Shown here: one piece after another, positions 26,071 to 34,145 of the stretch
Layout of the letters: each line of letters opens with the position of its first letter
Numbering within the stretch: the first letter of the stretch is position 1
Position numbers and translations under genes: made by a program
Notes under the pieces: generated by a model
The model's database searches: none
Told to the model about the DNA's origin: nothing
What the model saw: the letters and a program-made list of their open reading frames with translations, nothing else
Source: Beijerinckiaceae bacterium
Lineage (GTDB): Bacteria > Pseudomonadota > Alphaproteobacteria > Rhizobiales > Beijerinckiaceae
NCBI GenBank assembly: GCA_947454485.1
Contig: CANGJJ010000001.1
Location: forward strand, 248,001-312,000
Direction: 5' to 3'
Length of the DNA: 64,000 nt

Positions 26071-27348
26071 ATGCAAGGCAAACGCATTGGGCTGAAGGAA
26101 ATTCGTGCTCTTGGGGCTGGAGAGACGATTTGGGATGCTGCCGTCCCGTCCTTTGGGGCGCGTCGCCAGAAAGGCCCCGTAGTCTCCTACATCCTGAAAT
26201 ATAGAACTGCTGAGGGCAGGCAGCGTTGGCTTACGATTGGTCGTCACGGAGCGCCATGGACACCCGATACGGCTCGGGAAGAGGCGCGTAGGCTGCTGGG
26301 CATAGTCGTAACCGGCGGTGACCCGTCGGGCGACAAGGCCGCGCGCCGAACCGCACCTACGGTCGCAGAGCTTTGCGAGGACTACCTCCAGGACGCTGAG
26401 GCGGGCCGGCTGCTCACGCGGCGTAAGACTGCGAAGAAAGATAGCACCCTTATTACAGATCGAGGTCGTATTAGGAGGCACATCATTCCGCTGCTCGGTC
26501 GCTTGCAAGTCAGGGCGGTCGCGCGGCAGGATGTTGAGGCTTTTATGCACGCGGTGGCTGAAGGGAAAACTGCCGCGCGTACGAAGACCAAGAAAAAGCG
26601 GGGCCTCGCCAATGTTCGGGGTGGCAAGGGCACTGCAAGCCGTACTGTGGGCCTGCTTGGCGCAATTTTTACTTACAGCGTTCGCAAAGGTCTCCGTGCA
26701 GACAACCCAGTGCATGGAGTGACCCGCTTCGCCGATGGCAGGCGTGAGCGACGTTTGAGTGAGAAGGAATATGCTTTCTTCGGCGATGCTCTCCGTCGCG
26801 CTGAGGAGGCCGCTGTCTGGCCGGACGCCGTCCTAGCCATTCGCTTTCTGATGCTTACTGGGTGGCGCTCTGGTGAGGCTTTGGACCTCACGTGGCATGC
26901 TGTCGATCTCGACAGGCGTTCTGCAACCCTCTTCGACAGCAAGACAGGACGGTCCTTGCGTCCCTTATCTAACGCTGCATGTGACGTGCTCCGGCGGATG
27001 TCAGGGCGAGACGGCTTGGTTTTCAGGGCATCCCGCGGAGGAGGTAAACTCACCGGCCTGCGTAAAATCTGGAACAGGGTCATGGCAATGGGCTCGGTGC
27101 CTGCAGACATCACTCCTAACGTCTTGCGTCACAGCTTCGCATCTTTAGCCTCGGACCTTGGATACTCTGAAGCAACAATTGGAACCATGATCGGGCATAA
27201 GGGGCTCACGATTACGTCTCGTTATGTCCACTCTGCCGATGTCGTCCTCCTTGCTGCAGCCGATGCAGTTGCAAACAAAACGCTTGGTTTGATCGGCGAC
27301 GCAGCCGACTGCAAAGTTGTCGTTTTGCGGAAAAACGCTAAGCTTTGA
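26071..27348 (+). CDS. Tyrosine-type integrase of the tRNA-Arg element
   Basis: The 425-aa recombinase has an N-terminal DUF4102-like arm-binding domain (SFGARRQKGPVVSYILKYRT), a core-binding domain and a catalytic domain. Catalytic residues are R266 (LTGWRSGEA), K291 (DSKTGRS), R353 (PNVLRHSF), H376 (IGHKGL) and the nucleophile Y385 (SRYVHS). The usual histidine three residues before R353 is asparagine here, a tolerated but uncommon change. The enzyme should join the element to the tRNA-Arg site by attP x attB exchange. It is read away from the left att core. Confidence 0.93.
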   Translation: MQGKRIGLKEIRALGAGETIWDAAVPSFGARRQKGPVVSYILKYRTAEGRQRWLTIGRHGAPWTPDTAREEARRLLGIVVTGGDPSGDKAARRTAPTVAELCEDYLQDAEAGRLLTRRKTAKKDSTLITDRGRIRRHIIPLLGRLQVRAVARQDVEAFMHAVAEGKTAARTKTKKKRGLANVRGGKGTASRTVGLLGAIFTYSVRKGLRADNPVHGVTRFADGRRERRLSEKEYAFFGDALRRAEEAAVWPDAVLAIRFLMLTGWRSGEALDLTWHAVDLDRRSATLFDSKTGRSLRPLSNAACDVLRRMSGRDGLVFRASRGGGKLTGLRKIWNRVMAMGSVPADITPNVLRHSFASLASDLGYSEATIGTMIGHKGLTITSRYVHSADVVLLAAADAVANKTLGLIGDAADCKVVVLRKNAKL

Positions 27349-28137
27349 TTGCCCAACCTCTTCAGGGCATTGGAGGCGAGATTGTACCCAATCCCAACTC
27401 AACACGTTTTGACCCTCAGAGAGATTGCAAATCACTGGTCGAGACAGATCAATCCGAGGCGATCAAAGAAAGTTCTAGTTCGCTTTTTGGAGCGGGCGTG
27501 GTGGCGGGGCGAATTCACTTCGCAAAATCAAATTACACGCTTGGGGCTTCTGAGGAGCCTTTTTACATTGAGCGGGGATGCCATCCCCTTCTGGGTGGCC
27601 GGTGAAGAAGAGCCGAAGACCTTTTGGGACTTATCAGACGGAGGGGTCGAGATTAGACCCCTACCTCCTGTCCGTGTACCGAGTGCCAATCCCGCGAACT
27701 GGACAGATGAAGCATGTGAAGCCGCTTTCGAAGTCATTGCTGACAACTGGCGGGAGCCGAAGTGGGATGTCCCCGCATTCGGTTTGATCATGCCTGTTGT
27801 TTCCGCCGTCTGCTTATCTCAAAGCCAGTTTGCGGAGTGGATAAAGAGGTGTGGATACAACCCTCCCAGCTTCTGGGCTGCTGACGCGCCGCAGGGGCGT
27901 TCGGAGAAGCGGGAGCGAAAGGTGCCCGCGAAGAAACGGGGTCCAGCACCTATTAAGACTGATCGGGTCCGCCGCGACATGCTGAAGAAGATCAACGAGG
28001 GCAAACTTACACTCGAAGATCTAAGGACCATGAAACAGATTGCCCTTGGTGCGATGTTTGGCGTTCACAAGGATACCGCCCAGAACGCGGCTAGGGAAAT
28101 TTTGCTGGAGTTTGCCGGAGATAAGAACTCCGGCTAA
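27349..28137 (+). CDS. Uncharacterised element protein with C-terminal helix-turn-helix
   Basis: The 262-aa protein begins with TTG directly after the integrase stop, so it is probably translated by coupling; the exact start is uncertain because no strong ribosome site is visible. The first two thirds are not recognised. A Lys/Arg-rich linker (SEKRERKVPAKKRGPAPIKT) leads to a C-terminal helical segment ending MFGVHKDTAQNAAREIL. That segment resembles the DNA-binding tail found in many integrase-associated proteins of Alphaproteobacteria. It may help choose or regulate the integrase reaction, which is inference. Confidence 0.7.
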   Translation: MPNLFRALEARLYPIPTQHVLTLREIANHWSRQINPRRSKKVLVRFLERAWWRGEFTSQNQITRLGLLRSLFTLSGDAIPFWVAGEEEPKTFWDLSDGGVEIRPLPPVRVPSANPANWTDEACEAAFEVIADNWREPKWDVPAFGLIMPVVSAVCLSQSQFAEWIKRCGYNPPSFWAADAPQGRSEKRERKVPAKKRGPAPIKTDRVRRDMLKKINEGKLTLEDLRTMKQIALGAMFGVHKDTAQNAAREILLEFAGDKNSG

Positions 28138-28229
28138 TTCCGGCTAGCAACAAATAGCGCCACCCCAAAGCTGCATGTTTTTTCATCCTGTCTTGAGCGC
28201 GGTTCCCACCGCACATTGAGGATGAAGAA

Positions 28230-28508
28230 ATGCTGAACTTCCCTGAACACCACGAACTTGTAACGCGTGACCGCCTTGCTGCCTTGCTGACCTCTGCAGG
28301 GTTCCCGATCAAGTCACGGACGCTGGCTACACTTGCTACGCGCGGCGGCGGGCCCCGTTACCGTCTGTTTGGTTCCCGCCCCTTGTACCCTTGGGGTGAT
28401 GCTCTCCGTTGGGCACGGAGCCGCCTCAGCGTTGCCCGCTGCACCACGTCCGAGCATCGAGAGGCTGCCGCAAATCCCTCCGCGTCCGACGAGGACCTTC
28501 CCTTTTAA
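28230..28508 (+). CDS. AlpA-like small DNA-binding protein, possible excisionase
   Basis: The 92-aa protein starts LVTRDRLAALLTSAGFPIKS and continues LATRGGGPRYRLFGSRPLYPWGDALRWA. This is the plan of AlpA/excisionase-type winged-helix proteins: a helix-turn-helix, then a wing ending near a Tyr-Pro. Such proteins drive excision or activate integrase genes. A GAGG site precedes the ATG. The place between integrase and primase genes fits this role. Confidence 0.75.
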   Translation: MLNFPEHHELVTRDRLAALLTSAGFPIKSRTLATLATRGGGPRYRLFGSRPLYPWGDALRWARSRLSVARCTTSEHREAAANPSASDEDLPF

Positions 28509-28575
28509 TGACGCGAAAGCGCTTTAGGCGATCAGCAGGTGATCGCTCTGGGCGCTCTTACCTTGGATTTGTGCC

Positions 28576-31074
28576 ATGACCGACAACAATGAGACAGAAA
28601 TCACGCTTCCAACTTCAGACGATGCTGCCACGAAAGACGGTGAAGGCGGTGAAGCAGGGGGCATCCAGATCTCCAACTCCGAATTTATCTCCACAGTCTT
28701 TGGATCGCTGCTGGAGGGAGCCTATATCGCGGTGTCATCAAAGCCTGATAACCCCCTCAAGGGTGGGTGGATCGCGCGCCGCTTCGTTGCAGGCGATCCC
28801 AAACTTGAGACGCCAGCAAATCACTTTGTTGGTTGTTCTACCTTCTTTATGGGCGTGGATGGCAGCTTTAAGGCTCGCAAGACGAACTTCGCCAGCTGCA
28901 ATTTTCTCATGCTCGACGATCTCGGGACAAAGGTGCCCCTAGAGCGCCTGAGCGGTTGTGAACTTTCGTGGCTGCTCGAAACAAGCCCCGGAAACTTCCA
29001 AGGCGGGCTTATCTTTAGCGAGCCGTTGACAGATGGCTTGCAGGCGGATCGTCTGTTGAACGCGATTATTGATGCTGGGCTGTGTGACAGCGGCGCTAAA
29101 GGTGCAATGAGCCGTTGGGCGCGCTTGCCTAACGGCATCAATGGGAAGCCGAAATATCTCTGTCCTGAGACCGGGCAATCCTTTAAGTGCAAGCTGCATG
29201 AATGGCGACCTACAAAGCGGTATACGCCCGATGAGGTCGTTGCAGCGTTGAATTTGCAGTTCCCTAACATCGCTGATGTTTCTCAACGGCGCGCGAAAGT
29301 TGCGGGGCGCTCCTATTCAACTCCGGTCGCGGAAGGAGATGTCTTCATTCCGAAGGCGGACGAGAACCCGGTCATTCAGGCGTTAAAGGCGCGTGGGCTT
29401 TATAAGACGCCGTTGGGATCCGGACGCCATGACGTGACTTGCCCGTGGGTGCATGAGCATACCGACGGGGTTGATACTGGAGCCGCATATTTTGAACCAG
29501 ACGAGCATTACCCATTGGGCGGCTATTGCTGCCAGCATTCGCATGGCGATAAGTTTCACATCAAGCAGCTTTTGGAATATCTGGATATTTCAAAAACAAA
29601 CGCCCTTCATAAGGCGGTAATTCGTGTCATTGCAGGCGATCTTCACCGTGTCGTTGATGCCGCAGAAAAAGAGCTTGCCCTTCGCGGACGTCACTATCAG
29701 GCAGGGGGGTTGATCGTCTCAGTAGCGACGGACCCCGTTACTGGCGACCCGTCTATCGTGCCAGCAACTCTTCAGGCATTGACCCGCGAGTTGTCGATTG
29801 CAGCGACGTGGGAGAAATGGGACGCTCGTGCGAAGCGTTGGGTGCCGTGTGACCCACCAGCGCGTCACGCGTCGATTTTGTTCGATGCTCAAAACTTTCG
29901 TTCTCTGCCGCCTTTGGCGGGGGTGGTGCGTCAACCTTATTTTCGTGAAAGCGATGGCGTACTTGTACGCCAGCCCGGCTACGATCCTCAGTCGCAGTTG
30001 TTTGGTGTCTTTGACGCGCGGCAGTTTGTCGTCAAAGAGCCGACCCTTGAAGCCGCAGAGCAGTCGTTGGCCATGGTGGAAGAATTGCTGGCAGAGTTTC
30101 ACTTCGTCACCCCGGCTGACAAGACCGCTGCCCTTTCCGCCATCTTCACTGCAGTTGTTCGTCCAACGCTTCCTCATGCGCCTGCCTTTCATGTGCGGGC
30201 GCCAATCTTTGGGTCAGGAAAAACCTATCTGTGTGAACTGATCGGCTCATTCGCTGGGCCAGGAGGCAATCAGAAGGTCAGCTACCCAATGACTTCAGAG
30301 GAGGCCACGAAGGTTATTCTTTCGTTGCTTCTGACGAGCCCAGCAGTCGTGGAATTTGACGACATGGACACGGACTGGATCCCCCATGGGACAATCAAGC
30401 GTATGCTGACGGCTGAAAACATTACGGACCGCATTCTTGGTGTGAGCAAGACTGCAACTGTGTCCACGCGAACTCTGTTCCTTGGGTCCGGAAATAACGT
30501 TGGGCCTATTCGCGACTTGCTGCGCCGTGTCCTGACCATCCATGTTGATCCGCGTTGTCCGACGCCCGCGACCAATGTCTATGCTGGCCGTCCCGTTGAG
30601 AAGGTGCGTCGGCGGCGCGCTGACTATGTGTCCGCGGTTCTTACCATCATCGAAGCGTGGAAAGCGGCTGGCCAGCCGGTCCATGAGGCGAAGAACATTG
30701 TGACCTTCGACGGAGCATGGTCGCATTATTGCCGTTACCCGCTCATGTGGCTTGGGCATCCTGATCCAGCTACTTCACTGTTTGAGCAGATCAGCCGGGA
30801 TCCCGATGGCGATATTCTCGGAGCTCTCATGCATGAATGGCATTTGGAGTTTGGGTCGACGCCTACCACCGTTCGCCGGGTTGTTGATAGGACGCACACA
30901 AGCAGTAACTTGCTTGATGCAATCCGCGAATTTCCAGTTGAGGAACGTGGCGAGATCAATCGCTCCAAACTGGGTTGGATACTAAAGAAGAACGCAAACC
31001 GCATCGTGAATGGATTTGAGTTCCAGCAGTCGGAAGCTGATGGACGCGTTGCGTGGCGCGTTATGCGTCTTTGA
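28576..31074 (+). CDS. Primase-helicase of the element (RepB-type primase plus AAA+ ATPase)
   Basis: The 832-aa protein has a RepB-like primase region with FLMLDDLGTKVP and the hallmark LETSPGNFQ (residues 134-142). A Cys/His block follows (CPWVHEHT ... GYCCQHSHGDKFH), then an ATPase with Walker A FGSGKT (K549) and Walker B VVEFDDMD near residues 591-598. This combination starts and unwinds replication of plasmids, phages and phage satellites. It would let the element replicate after excision. No origin repeats could be recognised with confidence around it. The gene starts with ATG 67 bp after the AlpA-like gene. Confidence 0.85.
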   Translation: MTDNNETEITLPTSDDAATKDGEGGEAGGIQISNSEFISTVFGSLLEGAYIAVSSKPDNPLKGGWIARRFVAGDPKLETPANHFVGCSTFFMGVDGSFKARKTNFASCNFLMLDDLGTKVPLERLSGCELSWLLETSPGNFQGGLIFSEPLTDGLQADRLLNAIIDAGLCDSGAKGAMSRWARLPNGINGKPKYLCPETGQSFKCKLHEWRPTKRYTPDEVVAALNLQFPNIADVSQRRAKVAGRSYSTPVAEGDVFIPKADENPVIQALKARGLYKTPLGSGRHDVTCPWVHEHTDGVDTGAAYFEPDEHYPLGGYCCQHSHGDKFHIKQLLEYLDISKTNALHKAVIRVIAGDLHRVVDAAEKELALRGRHYQAGGLIVSVATDPVTGDPSIVPATLQALTRELSIAATWEKWDARAKRWVPCDPPARHASILFDAQNFRSLPPLAGVVRQPYFRESDGVLVRQPGYDPQSQLFGVFDARQFVVKEPTLEAAEQSLAMVEELLAEFHFVTPADKTAALSAIFTAVVRPTLPHAPAFHVRAPIFGSGKTYLCELIGSFAGPGGNQKVSYPMTSEEATKVILSLLLTSPAVVEFDDMDTDWIPHGTIKRMLTAENITDRILGVSKTATVSTRTLFLGSGNNVGPIRDLLRRVLTIHVDPRCPTPATNVYAGRPVEKVRRRRADYVSAVLTIIEAWKAAGQPVHEAKNIVTFDGAWSHYCRYPLMWLGHPDPATSLFEQISRDPDGDILGALMHEWHLEFGSTPTTVRRVVDRTHTSSNLLDAIREFPVEERGEINRSKLGWILKKNANRIVNGFEFQQSEADGRVAWRVMRL

Positions 31075-31220
31075 TCCGCCTTTGCCGCCTTTACCGCCTT
31101 CGACTTAAGCGATTATTGAAAATCGCACAGTAGAAGAAAGGTTGGGCGGTGGTTGAGGCATAGGGAGTTTCGTTGGTCGGTGACGTCCAATGTGGTATGA
31201 TTAAAGTAGGAGGAACGCGA

Positions 31221-31445
31221 ATGCAGAAGACGTGCATAGCTGCTGCAGAACGTATGCGTCTTCACCGTCAGAGAAAGCGCGCCGGATATCGCTGTATCAC
31301 AATCGAGTTGCGCGCAACTGAGATAGAGGCACTGGTGCAGCGACGCTTCTTGGACCGCGAACAAAGTTCCGATCTGACTGCTATTCGTAGCGCCCTCTAC
31401 GCGTTTCTGGACCGAGCGATGCTTGGTCGCGTAACGGGATTTTGA
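31221..31445 (+). CDS. Small basic protein of mobile elements, 74 aa
   Basis: This protein has an N-terminal basic helix (AERMRLHRQRKRAGYRC), then a beta strand and helix (ITIELRATEIEALVQRRFL), and a C-terminal helix ALYAFLDR. The pattern of a strand carrying a short EL motif followed by two helices is reminiscent of ribbon-helix-helix regulators, and very similar small proteins are common in integrated elements of Alphaproteobacteria. The start is the ATG after a clear GTAGGAGGA site. Function unknown. Confidence 0.7.
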   Translation: MQKTCIAAAERMRLHRQRKRAGYRCITIELRATEIEALVQRRFLDREQSSDLTAIRSALYAFLDRAMLGRVTGF

Positions 31446-31466
31446 CTGGCAACTTGGAGGCTCAGC

Positions 31467-31727
31467 GTGACGATGCGGAACAAAAGTAACCTTGTGACAG
31501 GGCAGCAACTTCGGGCAGCTCGCGCTCTGGCAGGGTTGACACAGCGGCAACTCGGGCGCGCTCTAAATGTCGATGAACGGTCAGTCCGTTTTTGGGAGCG
31601 CAAAAAAGATAGGCGACCAACGTCTGCCCCTAATGATGCGCGTATCGAAGAGGTGCTTCTGTCGCACGGGGTGATCTTATTTTCGGAGCCAACTGCCGGC
31701 GTTCGTCTTGTCAGAATTGACGTATGA
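31467..31727 (+). CDS. XRE-family helix-turn-helix regulator
   Basis: The 86-aa protein contains a Cro/CI-type helix-turn-helix (LRAARALAGLTQRQLGRALN then VDERSVRFWE) and little else, typical of small repressors of mobile elements. It is probably the switch that keeps the element quiet or controls the primase. The start may be GTG with GGAGG six bases before it, or an ATG two codons later. It lies 21 bp after the preceding small gene, so both are likely on one transcript. Confidence 0.82.
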   Translation: MTMRNKSNLVTGQQLRAARALAGLTQRQLGRALNVDERSVRFWERKKDRRPTSAPNDARIEEVLLSHGVILFSEPTAGVRLVRIDV

Positions 31728-31926
31728 GCCGGCCCGAAAAGAGGAACTTATCAGACAAGTATCGCGCGCACGCGCGCGCGACCGGTTTCCGGAAGTTATT
31801 TGTGCCCACATGATGGGCATTGAGCCATGATCCTTTTGTCTTTTTTCGGCTTGCTAGGCATTTATTAGAGGTATAGAACCTGCGCCGCCCGGCCGTGGTA
31901 TCGCGGTCCTTACGCGGTGTGCTCCA

Positions 31927-33867
31927 ATGAGCGAACAGCATACAGACGTCCTTCAGCCGTCACTTCCTGCTGAAGACAAGACCTCCCCCAAACCACAAAA
32001 TGAACATGGCAAAAGTGGCTTTGGGCCGCTCTTCGTGGGCTGTATCGGTGTCGTCTATGGCGACATTGGCACAAGCCCCCTCTATGCGTTTCGCGAAGCC
32101 ATGATGGCTGCGGGCGCAGCGCATAATGGCGTACAGCGGGCCGATGTGATTGGCATTCTCTCCCTCATTCTTTGGTCGCTGACTATCATCGTCACGCTGA
32201 AATATGTGATCATCTTGCTGCGCGCTGACAATGACGGCGAAGGCGGCACGTTATCCCTGATGGCACTCGCGCAACGCGCTATGGGGCGGCATTCCACTTT
32301 CGTCTTTCTGCTTGGCGTAACAGGGGCTTCGCTCTTCTTCGGCGATAGCATGATCACTCCCGCCATTTCTGTTCTCTCGGCGGTTGAAGGTTTAAAACTA
32401 GTCACTCCAGCTTTCACACCTTATGTGCTCGCTATTACGATCGGCATCATCATTGGCCTGTTCGTGGTACAAAAACATGGTACGGCGGCGGTTGCGGCTT
32501 TCTTTGGCCCAATCACCATTGTCTGGTTTGTCATGTTGGCGATCGGCGGGGCGATGCATATTGCCGACGATCTGGCCATCCTTCATGCGATCAATCCAAT
32601 CCATGCCGTGCGCTTTCTTGCACAAAATGGAACTCTCGGTGTGATTGCTCTGGGCTCAGTGTTCCTCGCCGTCACTGGTGCAGAAGCGCTTTATGCGGAT
32701 ATGGGGCATTTTGGCCGCAAACCGATCCAACTCGCTTGGATTGTGCTGGTCTTTCCCTCGCTGGCGCTGAACTATCTCGGACAAGGCGCTCTCGTTCTTT
32801 CCCATGCAGATGCGCTCGAAAATCCATTCTTCCTGCTATACCCCGAGTGGGCGCTGCTCAGCATGGTGATCCTGGCCACGATGGCGACAATCATTGCGAG
32901 CCAGGCTGTGATCACGGGTGCTTACTCGCTTGCACGACAGGCCATTCAGCTCGGGCTTTTGCCACGACTTGAAATCCGTCACACATCGGCGGAACAGGAA
33001 GGCCAAATCTATCTACCGCAGATCAATTTGATGCTGCTGATCGGTGTGCTCTTTCTCGTCGTGCTGTTTGGTTCGTCCGAAAAACTCGCCACCGCCTATG
33101 GCATTGCGGTGACGGGCACGATGGTGGTGACGGCGTGCCTCGCCTTTATCGTCGTCTGGCGCTGGTGGAAATGGCCCCTTTGGGCTGCAGGTGCGCTCAT
33201 GCTGCCATTCCTTGTCATTGATGCGATTTTTCTAGGCGCCAATCTCGTGAAGATCCTTGAAGGGGGCTATGTGCCGCTTGGCATGGGCATTTTCTTTATG
33301 ATCTGCATGTGGACTTGGATGCGCGGCACTAAAATCCTGCGAGAAAAAACGCGTAAGGATGACATTCCGCTAACCGAACTCATCGCTATGCTGTCGAAAA
33401 AGCCGCCACAAACAGTCAAGGGTACTGCCGTCTTTCTGACGGGTGATCCGGACACAGCGCCGCCTGCGCTCATGCATTCACTGAAACACTATAAAGTGCT
33501 GCATGAGAAAAATGTCATGCTGACCGTGATCAATTCCAATGCGCCACGCGTCTCAGAGGAGGATCGCATCCGTATGGAGCCTATCAATGACCAGTTCATG
33601 CGGGTTTTCATGACCTTCGGGTATATGGATGAGCCTAACGTGCCGAAGACACTAGCGCAGTGCCGCAAGATGGGCTGGCGTTTTGATATCATGGCGACGT
33701 CGTTTTTTGTTTCACGCCGGACATTAAGAGTGGCGCGTAATCATGCGATGCCGCTTTGGCAAGACAATCTCTACATACGTCTTGCGCATAATGCCGCAGA
33801 TGCCAGTTCCTACTTCCAAATCCCGACGGGACGCGTGGTAGAGATTGGCGCTCAGGTCTCAGTCTAG
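31927..33867 (+). CDS. kup: Kup potassium transporter
   Basis: The 646-aa protein is a low-affinity K+ uptake transporter of the Kup/HAK/KT family. It has about 12 helices in the first 450 residues, starting with GCIGVVYGDIGTSPLYAF, the family signature, and KYVIILLRADNDGEGGTLSLM. A cytoplasmic C-terminal domain follows. The gene stands alone on its strand, 199 bp after the XRE regulator and about 130 bp from the tRNA-Arg. By the att geometry it lies inside the integrated element and so would be cargo. Its codon use is like that of the host, so it may have been captured from a related chromosome. Confidence 0.95.
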   Translation: MSEQHTDVLQPSLPAEDKTSPKPQNEHGKSGFGPLFVGCIGVVYGDIGTSPLYAFREAMMAAGAAHNGVQRADVIGILSLILWSLTIIVTLKYVIILLRADNDGEGGTLSLMALAQRAMGRHSTFVFLLGVTGASLFFGDSMITPAISVLSAVEGLKLVTPAFTPYVLAITIGIIIGLFVVQKHGTAAVAAFFGPITIVWFVMLAIGGAMHIADDLAILHAINPIHAVRFLAQNGTLGVIALGSVFLAVTGAEALYADMGHFGRKPIQLAWIVLVFPSLALNYLGQGALVLSHADALENPFFLLYPEWALLSMVILATMATIIASQAVITGAYSLARQAIQLGLLPRLEIRHTSAEQEGQIYLPQINLMLLIGVLFLVVLFGSSEKLATAYGIAVTGTMVVTACLAFIVVWRWWKWPLWAAGALMLPFLVIDAIFLGANLVKILEGGYVPLGMGIFFMICMWTWMRGTKILREKTRKDDIPLTELIAMLSKKPPQTVKGTAVFLTGDPDTAPPALMHSLKHYKVLHEKNVMLTVINSNAPRVSEEDRIRMEPINDQFMRVFMTFGYMDEPNVPKTLAQCRKMGWRFDIMATSFFVSRRTLRVARNHAMPLWQDNLYIRLAHNAADASSYFQIPTGRVVEIGAQVSV

Positions 33868-33931
33868 CCAGTTGACGCGAAATTAATAGGTGGGGGCGGT
33901 AGTGCCCCTGCCTTAGCGGCGGGGCGAAATA

Positions 33932-33957
33932 GGTAGCTATATGGTAGCTTGACTGAA
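33932..33957 (+). repeat. Right 26-bp repeat, probable integrase arm site
   Basis: Second copy of the arm-like repeat, two mismatches from the left one, ending 38 bases before the right att core. In the circular form both copies would lie on either side of the core in the same orientation, as arm-type integrase sites do. Confidence 0.7.
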
Positions 33958-33995
33958 GCGCGCCTAAGTCGAGCGCGCGTTAAGCAATTGAAATC

Positions 33996-34047
33996 ATTGG
34001 CGCACCCGACACGATTCGAACGTGTGACCTTTGCCTTCGGAGGGCAA
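33996..34047. repeat. attR core within tRNA-Arg
   Basis: The 52 bases are identical to the left att repeat and cover the 3' half of the tRNA gene plus two flanking bases. The cut-and-join point lies somewhere inside them, commonly at the anticodon or T-loop part. Confidence 0.92.
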
Positions 34048-34074
34048 CGCTCTATCCAGCTGAGCTACGGGTGC
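33998..34074 (-). tRNA. tRNA-Arg (anticodon CCG)
   Basis: The minus strand folds as a standard 77-nt tRNA with encoded CCA: acceptor GCACCCG/CGGGTGC, D-arm TAGCTCAGC, anticodon stem TTGCC/GGCAA with loop CTCCGAA, and T-arm ACACG-TTCGAAT-CGTGT. The anticodon CCG reads the CGG arginine codon. Its 3' half is the attachment core of the element on its 3' side, and integration keeps the gene whole. Confidence 0.96.
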
Positions 34075-34145
34075 GGAGCCTTGTGGGCTGGAGCTTTGTT
34101 AGCTCAAAAGCCCCGATGGGGCAATTGGGGCGAGGGCCGGGTGCC

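Larger units (their letters stand above)
25859..33995. mobile_element. Integrated element in tRNA-Arg, about 8.1 kb
   Basis: The element is bounded by perfect 52-bp direct repeats, the right one being the 3' half of an intact tRNA-Arg gene. It carries a tyrosine integrase beside the left repeat, a putative DNA-binding protein, an AlpA-like protein, a primase-helicase, two small regulators and kup. Structural, packaging and conjugation genes are absent. The order integrase, AlpA, primase-helicase resembles phage satellites of the PICI type or a plasmid-derived integrative element. It is probably mobile only with a helper. Confidence 0.87.

Noticed and set aside
25801-26715. Minus-strand open frame across the left att site and integrase
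   Set aside because: It crosses the att repeat and lies antisense to the clear integrase gene; the translation has no recognisable domain.
31760-31781. Alternating CG/CA tract as a functional Z-DNA element
   Set aside because: It is short and such runs are expected by chance in GC-rich DNA; no associated signal was found.
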